Positions 41,486 through 50,243 of a DNA stretch of 57,327 nt are shown here, piece after piece. Under the pieces are notes generated by a model that saw only the letters and a list, made by a program, of their open reading frames with translations, was not told the origin of the DNA and searched no databases. Location: positions 92,066-149,392 of the forward strand of contig QHBJ01000015.1 in assembly GCA_003243975.1 (NCBI GenBank), in the 5' to 3' direction. Source of the stretch: Candidatus Meridianibacter frigidus (GTDB taxonomy: Bacteria; Vulcanimicrobiota; Vulcanimicrobiia; Vulcanimicrobiales; Vulcanimicrobiaceae). Numbering within the stretch: position 1 is the stretch's first letter; each line of letters opens with the position of its first letter. Position numbers and translations under genes: made by a program.

Positions 41486-42714
41486 CAGCTTCCCATGAGC
41501 AAACGCAATGTCGCTCGTGCTTGCAATTCGGCATAGTAGGCATTGAGCTCGGCCAAGAGCGACTGCTCGTACGTTTGTCGCGCGGCGGTTACATCGAGAC
41601 TTGAACTCGCTCCGCTCCGGTAGCCGGTTTGCGTTGCCTTCAGCGTCGCCTCTGCTTGCAGGCGCGCCTGGCGCGCAGCAAGCGCGGCGACATGGTCGGC
41701 GTCGTACGTGCGCGTCGCCGCCGCAACCTCGATGCTGACCTTGCGGTTGACGGACTCGAGATGCGCTTGCGCCTGTTCGAGTTTCGCGCGTTCAATGTTC
41801 ACGCGCGCAGCGCCGGAGTTCGAGAGTGGTAAGCTCATTTGAATATTAGCGCTCGGCCCCGCGACGCGTTGGCCGGTATCGGTGCCGCGCGTATACCCAC
41901 CTTGAACGCTGACCGTCGGAAAGATGCCGCGCTGCGCTGCGCGCAGTGCCGAGATCTGCGCATCAACGGCCGCCCGCGCAGAAGCAACCTCCGGGCGCAT
42001 TAACAGCGCCCGTCCAACCGCATCCCGTGGTGCAATGCCCGGTTGAATTGTGACTACATCGGCAAACGCAATTTGCCCCGGCACGATTGTGGTTTCGACG
42101 GATAAGGCTTCGTACGCGTTGGCTTGGCCCGCTTGCGCGGTTGCAAGGTCAGCGCGGGCCTGATCAACCGCGACGTCGGCGCGCAGCACATCGAGGCGCG
42201 GCGCATCCCCGGCGAAGTACCGCAGACTCGCCGCGCGCTCGTCCGCTTGAGCAACGGCCAGCGCATTCTCACGGGCTTTTAGATTTGCCCACCCCCGCAG
42301 CGCGTCGTAGAAGAACGCGATGGCCTTCATTCGCTCCGCAGCCTGAGCAGCCAGCAGATCCGCTTGTGCGCTCTGCAGGTTGAACTGCGCTAAGCGGACC
42401 CCAGGAGAGTACGCAAGCAGATCACCCGACGTCGTTTGCAGCCCTATGGTGGAAAACCGTTGCGTTATGGTTTCGCCCGCGGCACCGGCCTGCGGCGCCT
42501 GTGTGTAGTTTGCGTAAGCGGAAGGGCCGATTATTCCCCGCGCAACGGCCAGCGCCGCCTGCATTTCGTGCACGCGTGCCGACGCGCCTTGAACCTCCGG
42601 CGAATGTGAAAGCGCGCTTTCTTGCGCAACCTGGGGGGTTAGATTCACAAAACCTTGCGGATAGGTCGACGTCGTAAACTGCGTCGCCGCCGCGAACATC
42701 AAAGGGGCGATCAT
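41485..42714 (-). CDS. TolC-family outer-membrane efflux protein
   Basis: 409 residues. Two repeats of long alpha-helical hairpins (ESALSHSPEVQGASARVHEMQAAL, and RPEVASARAAVDAQISALRAAQRGIFPTVSVQGGYT), each with the outer-membrane strand region, and ELNAYYAELQARATLRLL at the end. A weak signal peptide is present. The ATG overlaps the RND gene stop by ATGA. It is the exit duct for the pump. Confidence 0.92.
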   Translation of the reverse strand: MIAPLMFAAATQFTTSTYPQGFVNLTPQVAQESALSHSPEVQGASARVHEMQAALAVARGIIGPSAYANYTQAPQAGAAGETITQRFSTIGLQTTSGDLLAYSPGVRLAQFNLQSAQADLLAAQAAERMKAIAFFYDALRGWANLKARENALAVAQADERAASLRYFAGDAPRLDVLRADVAVDQARADLATAQAGQANAYEALSVETTIVPGQIAFADVVTIQPGIAPRDAVGRALLMRPEVASARAAVDAQISALRAAQRGIFPTVSVQGGYTRGTDTGQRVAGPSANIQMSLPLSNSGAARVNIERAKLEQAQAHLESVNRKVSIEVAAATRTYDADHVAALAARQARLQAEATLKATQTGYRSGASSSLDVTAARQTYEQSLLAELNAYYAELQARATLRLLMGS

Positions 42715-45700
42715 ATGTCTGCTTCCTCAATTACCTTGTTTCCCACAAAACCCGCGTACAGAACCGGTATCACCACCAGCGTAAACGCCGTCGCTGTCGA
42801 AAGCCCGCCGATGACCGCAATTGCAAGCGGGCGCTCCATCTCGGCGCCCGATCCCAAGCCCAACGCCAGAGGTAAGAGTCCGCCGATGGCCGCAAATGTC
42901 GTCATGACGATCGGGCGCAAACGCGTTCGGCCAGCCACCAATAGTGCGGTGACCGTAGCATCGCCCTGGGCGCGGCGCCGATTGGCAACGTCAACCAACA
43001 GAATACCATTTTTTACGACGATCCCTACGAGCAGTAGCAGGCCCATGAACGAGGACACGTTGAACGGCGTGTGCGTAAGAAAGAGGCCCAACGCTACTCC
43101 GATGAGCGCAAGCGGAATAGCTGTCAATATAACCAGGGGAACGCGAAACGAGCGGAATGCGGCAAGCATGACGGCAAAGACAAGGACGACTGCGATGAAA
43201 ATGACCGCGATGAACTCGCGAAACGATTGCTGCTGGGCACTGTACTGACCGCCGATTTCCGTCGTGTACCCGGCGGGCAGCCGAGCGTGCTTTAGCGCAT
43301 CCTGAATTCCGGCAATAACCGACGACAGGCTTCCGGCCGCATTGTTGGCGATCACACGCACGATTCGTTGCCCGTTCTCTTCGTTGATATCGCTGGAAAG
43401 GTGATTGTGCCGAATTCGCGCCACGTCGGAGAGTGCGACCGCTCCACTAGCCGTGGCAAGCAGAGCGTTGTCAGGCCCCTGTCCGGCGCCCGCGCTCATA
43501 ACGCGTACCGGTATGAGCTGCGTGGACCCGGCGACCGTCGTCGCAACTTGGCCTTGAGTCGTGGCCGCCAATGCATCGGCAATGTCGGCGTTTGTCAGGC
43601 CCAGCGCCGCGAGCTGCGAGCCAATGGGGGCGATGCGGATGGTCGGATCGTCATAGACTACGCCGTCGAACACATCCCTTACGCCAGGAACTTTTGAAAT
43701 CGCGTGAGCGACTTCGGCCGCCGAGAAGATTAACGACGGTTGCTCCGGGCCGCGCACACTCACCTCCAGCGGTGCCGGGGCTCCCGAAAGATCGTTCACC
43801 ATGTCTTCCAAAATTTGATGAAAATCCAACTGCGCTGCGGGCACAGCATCCGCAATATGCGCGCGCAGCCGTTCGGTGACCGCATCGTATCCCTCGCGCT
43901 GCGAACGCGCTTTCAGCTTCACACGTATGAGGCCGCCGCTCTGCGGAGTCGGCGAATATCCGTTTGAATCGACACCCGTCAAGCGGCCTTCACGGTCCAC
44001 CGCCGGATCTCGCAGGACGATGTGTTCGATGGCCGTAGCCGCAGCGTCGCTTGCGACCAGCGTGGTTCCTACCGGCATACGATACGTAATTTCGAATTGT
44101 CCTTCATCCAACTTGGGCAAGAAATCGCTGGGCAGGATCATCATCAGAAACACGGTGACGACAAGAATGAGGCCGGAGCCGATATATACCTTTGAACGAT
44201 TGTGCAAAGCCCAAGCGATGAGCGGATCGTAGCGTGCGAGCAAATTCCCGATAAATCCACTGTCATCGTGTGCCTGGGCCTCGTCGTGGATAAGCGCCTT
44301 TGCGAGGACCGGTGCTACGAAAAGCGCCAGACTTAACGATACCAGTAACGAAGCGGCGAGCGTGAAAGCCAGCGCACGGAAGAAAAAGCCGCTTACGCCA
44401 CTTAGCAGCGCCAAGGGAAGAAAGACGACCACCGTTGTGATGGTCGAGGCCGCCATTGGCAGGGCCAGTTGTCCCATGGCAATCGTAATGATATCCCGCT
44501 TGGGGAGATCCCGGTGGATGTGATAATTTCGGGCAATATTTTCGATAACGACGATAACGTCGTCGATAATGAGCCCAACGGCCACAGCAAGGCCACCGAC
44601 GCTCATCAAGTTGAGGGTTTCTCCGGCCCACTGCATGACAAAAAGCGTAATTGCCATCGCAATTGGAATGATTATTGCCGCAACGAGCGTCATGCGGAGA
44701 TTGCGCAAGAATGCGTAAATGACCAGAATAGCGAGCAGCGCTCCTAAAAGTATCGCATCGCGCAGCGAATGCTGCGACTCCACGACCAGATCCGTCTGAT
44801 CCCAAAAGCGGTCAACGGCGATCCCTACGGGCAGACGCGGCACGATAGCTGAAAAGCGCGCTTTTATTGCCTCGGCCATTTTGACCGCATCAGCTCCGGG
44901 CAACACGTATGCATTAAAAATCACACCATGCTTGCCGTTGTACGACACTTGGCTCTGTAAGGGAGCGACCCCAACGGCAACGGAGCCCAGTTCACTTAAG
45001 GGAAGCGGGTTTTTTTCGGCGTCAATAATGTTCACATTGCGAAGCGCCTCAGCGTTGGTGATCTTGGCGTCGAGCAAGAGCACGTTACTCTGATAGTATT
45101 GTTGCCGAATGCCTAAGGCGCTAACGGTGTTGGCGTCGGCGAGCGCCTTGGAAACCTGCTGCGGGCTTAAGCCGTGTGCTGCCAGGGCCGCAGGGTCGAG
45201 CAGGACGTGGAACTCCCGCTCGGGGCCGCCGGTAACTAAAATGCGCCCAAGCCCGGGCGTTCCATAAAACTGAGGCACGACGGATTGCTCGATCATCTCG
45301 CGTAATAGCGTCTGCGACATCGTTCTGGATGTAAATGCGTACGAGATAACGGGTTCGCTGCTCGGATTGATGATTACCGACACGACGCTGGATCCCGAAG
45401 GAAGACTCGAACGCACTTGGCTAATCGCGTCGTTTACATGCTGCAAGTCGATCTGTACATCGGTGTGCGTATCGAACTCTACAATAAGTTCGGATGAGCC
45501 CTGGGTAGAGGTTGTGCGCACGCGTGTAACCGAGGGAAGCGCTTGAAATGCCCGCTCCAGCGGTAAGCTCACGGCAATACGAATTTGATCCGGCGGAAGA
45601 TCGCCCGCATTTGCGACAACATCGATGCGCGCGAACGTCATGGTCGGAAAGATACTTTCCGGTACGACTGTATAAGCGTAGATGCCGAGAGCGGTCAACG

Positions 45701-45758
45701 CGCCCACTACGAAAATAATGGGCTTCTCAAAGCGCAGCCCGAACCGCGCCAAGTTCAC
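42711..45758 (-). CDS. RND efflux pump, HAE1-like inner-membrane transporter
   Basis: 1015 residues with the 12-helix double repeat of AcrB-type pumps. It exports drugs or lipophilic compounds using the proton gradient. MSVGGLAVAVGLIIDDVIVVIENIAR carries the helix-4 Asp pair of the proton relay, and LLLVGIVVKNGILLVDVANRRR carries the helix-10 Lys. Two large porter domains are between helices 1-2 and 7-8. First gene of the three-gene pump operon, with ATGA to TolC. A divergent OmpR/histidine-kinase pair lies about 410 bases away. Confidence 0.95.
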   Translation of the reverse strand: MNLARFGLRFEKPIIFVVGALTALGIYAYTVVPESIFPTMTFARIDVVANAGDLPPDQIRIAVSLPLERAFQALPSVTRVRTTSTQGSSELIVEFDTHTDVQIDLQHVNDAISQVRSSLPSGSSVVSVIINPSSEPVISYAFTSRTMSQTLLREMIEQSVVPQFYGTPGLGRILVTGGPEREFHVLLDPAALAAHGLSPQQVSKALADANTVSALGIRQQYYQSNVLLLDAKITNAEALRNVNIIDAEKNPLPLSELGSVAVGVAPLQSQVSYNGKHGVIFNAYVLPGADAVKMAEAIKARFSAIVPRLPVGIAVDRFWDQTDLVVESQHSLRDAILLGALLAILVIYAFLRNLRMTLVAAIIIPIAMAITLFVMQWAGETLNLMSVGGLAVAVGLIIDDVIVVIENIARNYHIHRDLPKRDIITIAMGQLALPMAASTITTVVVFLPLALLSGVSGFFFRALAFTLAASLLVSLSLALFVAPVLAKALIHDEAQAHDDSGFIGNLLARYDPLIAWALHNRSKVYIGSGLILVVTVFLMMILPSDFLPKLDEGQFEITYRMPVGTTLVASDAAATAIEHIVLRDPAVDREGRLTGVDSNGYSPTPQSGGLIRVKLKARSQREGYDAVTERLRAHIADAVPAAQLDFHQILEDMVNDLSGAPAPLEVSVRGPEQPSLIFSAAEVAHAISKVPGVRDVFDGVVYDDPTIRIAPIGSQLAALGLTNADIADALAATTQGQVATTVAGSTQLIPVRVMSAGAGQGPDNALLATASGAVALSDVARIRHNHLSSDINEENGQRIVRVIANNAAGSLSSVIAGIQDALKHARLPAGYTTEIGGQYSAQQQSFREFIAVIFIAVVLVFAVMLAAFRSFRVPLVILTAIPLALIGVALGLFLTHTPFNVSSFMGLLLLVGIVVKNGILLVDVANRRRAQGDATVTALLVAGRTRLRPIVMTTFAAIGGLLPLALGLGSGAEMERPLAIAVIGGLSTATAFTLVVIPVLYAGFVGNKVIEEADI

Positions 45759-45766
45759 GCTTTCAC

Positions 45767-46127
45767 TTAACCACCGGTGAAGACACTCTCCAAGCCATCA
45801 ACAGCAGCGCCGATCCCGCGCGCCGCGTTGGCAGCATTTATTCGGCGCTCCGTGGTAGCTGCGGCCAAGATGCCAATGTCCTTATCGAGCCTTTTGAGCT
45901 GTGCTACGCTCGCGTGTCCGCGACGCAATCGCTCGCGAAGTTGTAGCGACAGCGATCGGGTTTCTGAAACGGCTAGACAGATGCGCGATTGTGGCATCTC
46001 GCCCTCCGCAGTGGCCTCGCAGCGGTCTTCCACCCGTTGAAGGTCATCCAAGATTGCGGGAGAGCCCGCGCGCCGTGGCAGGCACGGCCAGAAGCGCTAG
46101 GATTGCCGCCGGGCCAGCATTCATCAT
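45767..46127 (-). pseudogene. Small secreted protein, signal peptide and mature part in different frames
   Basis: The ATG at 46127 has AGGA seven bases upstream and encodes a good signal peptide (MMNAGPAAILALLAVPATARG), but the frame stops at a TGA shortly after. The +1 frame from about 46065 continues SPAILDDLQRVEDRC, EATAEGEMPQSRICLAVSET and about 60 more helical residues to 45767. A single extra base in the GC run near 46065-46075 splits them. The reconstructed product is a small helical protein of about 115 residues with two cysteines. Function unknown; located between the pump and its putative regulators. Confidence 0.6.
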
Positions 46128-46167
46128 GCAGTCATCCTAGCCGGTCAAGCTGAAACTGACATGAACG

Positions 46168-46842
46168 ATGAAACTGCTGCTGGTTGAAGACGATCGCGCT
46201 TTGTGCGATGTCGTGCGCCGTGGTCTTTCAGAAAACGGCCATGTCATCGATATAGAGCACGATGGCGCCGGCGGGCTGAAGACCGCGCGCACTGAGCGCT
46301 TTGACGCCATCATCTTAGACGTTATGCTGCCTCACGTAGATGGCCTACAGGTCGCGCGCGAATTACGCGCTGCCAAAGTGCGCACGCCAATCTTGATGCT
46401 TACAGCCCGCGACACCGTTGAGGACATTATCACCGGGCTCGACGCCGGCGCCGACGATTACCTACGAAAACCGTTTGCCTTCGGCGAACTGGAAGCCCGC
46501 TTACGATCGATCGCGCGACGCGAAAACGCCCCGCAACGTGGCGAGTTGTGCGTAGCGAACCTTCGCATGGATCTCGGAACGCGCCGCGCTTTTCGCCAGG
46601 GCCGAGAAATCGCTTTGTCCGCGCGCGAAATTGCTTTCTTAGAGTATTTTATGCGAAATGAAGGCCTACTGGTCACGCGCGCAATGCTGGAGAATGCATT
46701 GTGGGAAACTGATCGCGATACGACATCCAATGTGATCGAAGTGTACGTGCGCAGACTGCGCGCGAAGCTTTCACCGGCTGGGGAGGCGCAACTCTTGCAT
46801 ACCGTCCGGGGCGCGGGCTATCGTTTTGGATTAGAAGGATGA
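46168..46842 (+). CDS. OmpR-family response regulator
   Basis: 224 residues. The receiver domain (1-118) has the acidic pair EDD, phospho-acceptor Asp in AIILDVMLPHVDG (about 51), Thr of MLTARD and Lys of YLRKPF. The DNA-binding winged helix (about 128-220) has SAREIAFLEYFMRNEGLLVTRAMLENALW and VEVYVRRLRAKL-like IEVYVRRLRAKL. Paired with the next gene. It is divergent from the RND pump operon and may control it. Confidence 0.95.
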   Translation: MKLLLVEDDRALCDVVRRGLSENGHVIDIEHDGAGGLKTARTERFDAIILDVMLPHVDGLQVARELRAAKVRTPILMLTARDTVEDIITGLDAGADDYLRKPFAFGELEARLRSIARRENAPQRGELCVANLRMDLGTRRAFRQGREIALSAREIAFLEYFMRNEGLLVTRAMLENALWETDRDTTSNVIEVYVRRLRAKLSPAGEAQLLHTVRGAGYRFGLEG

Positions 46843-48218
46843 GGCTGGGGGGCTCGACTCTTCGCGGCCAGCTGACGCTGGTATACGCTTTAGCCCTGCT
46901 GTTTGGGCTCGTGCTCTTCGCCGGGATCTCCGTGTTCTTCTTGGATCGAGCTGAACACGCAACGCTGGATCAGCGCCTCCAGACGGACATCCGTGCCAGT
47001 GCCGCGCTCATCGAAGCACGAAACGGAAAACTCGTTGTCGATTCAGATGATCGAAAGCAATTTGCACAGATCGTCGGTATCAACGCGAGCGGCGCGGTCT
47101 TTGCCGCTGCCGGCCACGTGCTAACTTCAACCGATGTCGTGGTACCGGAAACGCTGCGCCCATTCGCGCTTCATCCGTTTGCCAAAGCACAAACGATCAT
47201 GCTCGACGCCCAGACTGTGCGAGTTTTTACCTCGCCAATTATTGAGGGCAACAAGTGGTATGGGACGATCATGGTGTGGCGGCCGGTGGAGACAATCAAA
47301 GATCTCGACACGCGTTCCGCGCTTGTTTTCGGCATCGCAATTCCGATCGTGCTACTATTCACAATGTTCTTCGGCGGCGTCGTCGCCCGCCGCGGCTTGG
47401 CGCCTTTACAAGATCTCGCCGCCCTGGCTTCCGAGATCGAGGCGCATGATCTTTCGCGCCGGCTGGCGGTCGAAAAGGACGACAGCGAGCTCGCTGCCTT
47501 GGGCAGTAGTTTCAATCGTATGCTCGACCGCCTGCAGGCCGCTTTTGAGCGCGAGCGACGATTCACAAGCGACGCATCGCACGAGTTGCGTGGACCTATT
47601 GCCGTCATGCATGCCGAGGCCGAACTCGCTCTGCGTCGCGAGCGCACTACAGATGAATATCGGCGCGCGTTGCTCACTGTTTTGCATGAAAGCGAACACG
47701 TCGAATCATTGACCTCGCGCCTGCTCGCCGCGGCACGTCAACAGGTGCCCGAGGATTTCCAAGACTGTGACTTAAGTTGCGCCGTTACCGAAGTCTGCGG
47801 TCGCCTGTCCGTGCTGGCGGGCGCTCGGAATATCACGTTTCAACCCCACATCGCCTCAGGCATCTATGTGCGCGCGGAACCCACCTCACTGAGGCAAATG
47901 CTGTTCGCGGTCTTGCATAATGCGATGAAGTACTCAGGCGAACATGCGGTAGTAGGCGTGTCGCTTGAAAAACGGGGGAGTTCAGCTGCGATTCAGATCG
48001 ACGATCGCGGGCCGGGTTTTTCCGATCGAGCACGCATTCATGCGTTCGAACGGTTTTGGCGCGACGATGCGGCGAGATCGCGCGGAGGCGCAGGGCTTGG
48101 CTTGGCAATTGCCTATGAAATCGTCCAACGGCTGCGCGGCCAAATCCGCCTTCATAACCGCAGAAGCGGCGGAGCGTCCGTTGAAATTGAGCTACCGGTC
48201 CGCAGCGACTCGCAATAG
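46839..48218 (+). CDS. Sensor histidine kinase
   Basis: 459 residues. Two helices (about 13-36 and 165-185) bracket a periplasmic sensor. A HAMP domain (RRGLAPLQDLAALASEIEAHDLSRRL), HisKA with phospho-acceptor His in SDASHELRGPIAVMHAEAELALRRE (about 249), and an HATPase domain with HNAMKYSGEHA, DDRGPGFSDRA and GGAGLGLAIAYEIVQRL follow. The ATG overlaps the regulator stop as ATGA. The architecture resembles CusS/TctE-type kinases for metals or small solutes; the signal is unknown. Confidence 0.94.
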   Translation: MRLGGSTLRGQLTLVYALALLFGLVLFAGISVFFLDRAEHATLDQRLQTDIRASAALIEARNGKLVVDSDDRKQFAQIVGINASGAVFAAAGHVLTSTDVVVPETLRPFALHPFAKAQTIMLDAQTVRVFTSPIIEGNKWYGTIMVWRPVETIKDLDTRSALVFGIAIPIVLLFTMFFGGVVARRGLAPLQDLAALASEIEAHDLSRRLAVEKDDSELAALGSSFNRMLDRLQAAFERERRFTSDASHELRGPIAVMHAEAELALRRERTTDEYRRALLTVLHESEHVESLTSRLLAAARQQVPEDFQDCDLSCAVTEVCGRLSVLAGARNITFQPHIASGIYVRAEPTSLRQMLFAVLHNAMKYSGEHAVVGVSLEKRGSSAAIQIDDRGPGFSDRARIHAFERFWRDDAARSRGGAGLGLAIAYEIVQRLRGQIRLHNRRSGGASVEIELPVRSDSQ

Positions 48219-48423
48219 GCGTAGTTGCTTGTATACGGCCTCGTGCGTTCGCGGAGCGCATTCATGTCGCCATTGTTTTCGATGACGTAGTTTGCGAGCG
48301 CTCGTGCCTCTCGCGGAGCGATCTGGGCCGCCATGCGCGCTCGAATTTGGCCCTCCTCCAAAGGTCGCGTTTCTTGAGACGCTCCATGCGCAGCGCATCG
48401 AATCGCTCCATCATCGTAGCCAT
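48192..48423 (-). pseudogene. coaE: Remnant of dephospho-CoA kinase CoaE (C-terminal part)
   Basis: Three frames give successive CoaE-like pieces: MERFDALRMERLKKRD (from about 48408), then EEGQIRARMAAQIAPREAR with ALANYVIENNGDMNALRER, then HEAVYKQLRLLRVAADR ending at 48192. AAQ-x-x-REAR ... YVIxNNG is the distinctive C-terminal block of CoaE. The P-loop half is missing and two one-base deletions break the frame. A functional copy would have to be elsewhere because CoaE is essential. The 3' end overlaps the kinase gene on the other strand. Confidence 0.65.
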
Positions 48424-48715
48424 CTACGGCGGAGCGTGGGCGCGCTGATCTCCAGCCAACGACGCGCGACTCAATGAAGAGCTTGCGTCGTTAAACATCC
48501 AGCGCAGTTTTGAAACGGGCATAATGCCCTCGATAGCCTTGCAGACATTTTCGAATGTCGCTTCGTAATCCGGTGTGGAAAAGCAGCGGCTCTTCGGCGA
48601 CCACGAGGAACTGGTTGAACGTGAAGCCGTGCGGACCGGCCTCCGGAACGTAGGTAGAGATCCGGTAAATATCCGGCGCAATGTCGGTTAAAATCGTTTC
48701 CGTGGTTGCTCCCAT
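48424..48715 (-). pseudogene. Remnant of ODP/flavodiiron-type metallo-beta-lactamase protein
   Basis: ATG 48715 opens [39 protein letters not shown] and [12 protein letters not shown], the standard beginning of the oxygen-binding di-iron (ODP-like) beta-lactamase-fold proteins. After HTGL the reading shifts by one base to [21 protein letters not shown], then drifts into non-homologous text and stops at 48424. The metal-ligand HxExDH block is gone. It is a truncated, frameshifted remnant. Confidence 0.65.
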
Positions 48716-48760
48716 TGCTGTATTCTAGCACCTCAACGGACCGGTCCCCGTACCGGCGGC

Positions 48761-49117
48761 CTAAAGAATGCCGCCTTTCAGATGCTGCTCCAGCCGCTGG
48801 AGCGCGGCCGACGCTTTTGGGAGCTCGGCGTTGGCACTACGCCGGCTTTCCAGACGCACTTCGGTAGCGTGGTCATTCTGCCGCGTAAGCGAGCAGCTGA
48901 TGCGCTCGGAGAACAGTAAGCCAAATGCTCCCTCGATTACGCCGGCGGCGCGGTCCTCACGAGAGATATCCGCACCGAGAGTGTCGCGCATCCCACTGAG
49001 CGCACGCTCGAACACCCAGTCGTACGAAAACGGCACGGTGAAGGCGCGCGATGGCCGCACGGCAATGCTGGCCGGTCGCTCGATTCGTAGGCCGAGCCAT
49101 TTTACTAGAAAACTCAC
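48761..49117 (-). CDS. Hypothetical protein, no recognised family
   Basis: 118 residues from GTG 49117, four bases after the mgtC-like stop. A short hydrophobic start (VKWLGLRIERPASIAV) is followed by an alpha/beta pattern with FTVPFSYDWVFERALSGMRDTLGADISRED and AAGVIEGAFGLLFSERISCSLTRQND. The pattern hints at an SRPBCC- or lipid-binding-like small domain, but I do not recognise it. The immediate upstream neighbour suggests a shared transcript. Confidence 0.55.
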   Translation of the reverse strand: MSFLVKWLGLRIERPASIAVRPSRAFTVPFSYDWVFERALSGMRDTLGADISREDRAAGVIEGAFGLLFSERISCSLTRQNDHATEVRLESRRSANAELPKASAALQRLEQHLKGGIL

Positions 49118-49120
49118 CGC

Positions 49121-49798
49121 CTAATTGCTCGGCAGATGCTCGTTGGCGGAAACCGTCTGCACCCCGGGCAGCGCGGCCATCTCGCGAACGACCTCGGAGA
49201 GCGCGATCGTGTGCGGCAGAGCGACCTGAAAATGCATCTGGGTCAGCCGCCGGCCATCGGCATTGGAAACCATATATTCATCGCTCGCACGGTATTGGAC
49301 ATCACGGCTCGACAGCAGCTGCACGATGGCGACCGCGGCCGGCTCTCCGGCGTAGAGCACACTGACTTTAGCCTTCCGTCTGAAGATGCGGTCGAAAGCA
49401 CTATCGGAGAGCGCAAGTGCGATCACCGTAATAACCGTGGTTGCGCCTGCAAGCGTGATTGAAGATGGGTATCCGAACCCGATGGCCATGCCGATAGCCG
49501 CAGCCGCCCAAATGCTGGCGGCCGTAGTCAACCCGTGCGCGGTGACGCCGGCTCGAAAGATGGCCCCCGCGCCGATGAACCCGATGCCCGTGAGTACGTT
49601 GGCCGCGATGCGCGTGTCGCCTGAGAGCCGGCTAATCTCCACGAAGGCGCAGCAACCGACCGAAACCAGCAGGTGCGTGCGAAAACCCGCCGGCTTCTGC
49701 GCGGCCTGGCGCTGCAAGCCAATTGCGCCGCCCAGAATGGCCGATAAGATAAGCGAGGCGATGGGGTGCAAGTCGATCACACCCTGCGGCTTCGCCAT
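49121..49798 (-). CDS. MgtC/SapB-family membrane protein
   Basis: About 225 residues. Four to five helices with GGAIGLQRQAAQKPAGFRTHLLVSVGCC, NVLTGIGFIGAGAIFRAG and GLTTAASIWAAAAIGMAIGFG, which are the MgtC core motifs, then a cytoplasmic ACT-like domain (about 140-225). MgtC proteins modulate the F-ATPase and magnesium-stress survival. ATG 49798 is used; upstream in-frame codons are antisense to a decayed plus-strand gene and not credible. Confidence 0.88.
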   Translation of the reverse strand: MAKPQGVIDLHPIASLILSAILGGAIGLQRQAAQKPAGFRTHLLVSVGCCAFVEISRLSGDTRIAANVLTGIGFIGAGAIFRAGVTAHGLTTAASIWAAAAIGMAIGFGYPSSITLAGATTVITVIALALSDSAFDRIFRRKAKVSVLYAGEPAAVAIVQLLSSRDVQYRASDEYMVSNADGRRLTQMHFQVALPHTIALSEVVREMAALPGVQTVSANEHLPSN

Positions 49799-49799
49799 T

Positions 49800-50227
49800 T
49801 TGAGAGCAAACCGCTGCGCTTGCCTTGGGTCGTCGAGGAGTTGGGGAAACGCGCACTCGGAACGCCTGCGACGCTCCACTTCTGCGATACGCTGCGCGAA
49901 GTCTATGGTTCGCCCGATCCATCCACGGCCGCCGGCGCCTCGCACGGCATTGAAAACTGGGCCGCGAAAGGTTTCTGAAAAGAACTCATCGCCGGGTTGC
50001 GCATTTTTAAGCAGCGCGAACTACCCCAGTTGCCGCTGGGATTCTGGACCTGGCACGACCACTTGAAAGATACGCACGCCGCGCACACCGATGATGAAAT
50101 GGAGACGGCCTTTGCCGCTCCCGGATTCGACGAAGAGGGGTTTCTCACGGGCGCGCGTGCGGTGTTGGACGCATTGCGGGTCCTCTGGATGGGATTGATG
50201 GCAACACGCGGACGCAAAGTTGCGTGA
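49800..50227 (+). pseudogene. Remnant of haem-oxygenase-like iron-binding redox enzyme with in-frame TGA
   Basis: The plus-strand frame reads LPWVVEELGKRALGTPATLH, FCDTLREVYGSPDPSTAAGA and SHGIENWAAKGF, then TGA (49976-49978), then KELIAGLRIFKQREL, PLGFWTWHDHLKDTHAAHT and DALRVLWMGL. The family text expects Trp (KGFWKEL) at the TGA, so a TGG-to-TGA change is likely. The N-terminal third is missing; the mgtC-like gene starts where homology begins. Family assignment (iron-containing redox/heme-oxygenase-like) is from memory of such motifs and is moderately sure. Confidence 0.55.
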
Positions 50228-50243
50228 TCAAAGCGGTTGGGCC

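Noticed and set aside
49976-49978. TGA read as Trp or selenocysteine
   Set aside because: Many genes in the window end in TGA, and no selenocysteine-like context is visible. A point mutation is simpler.
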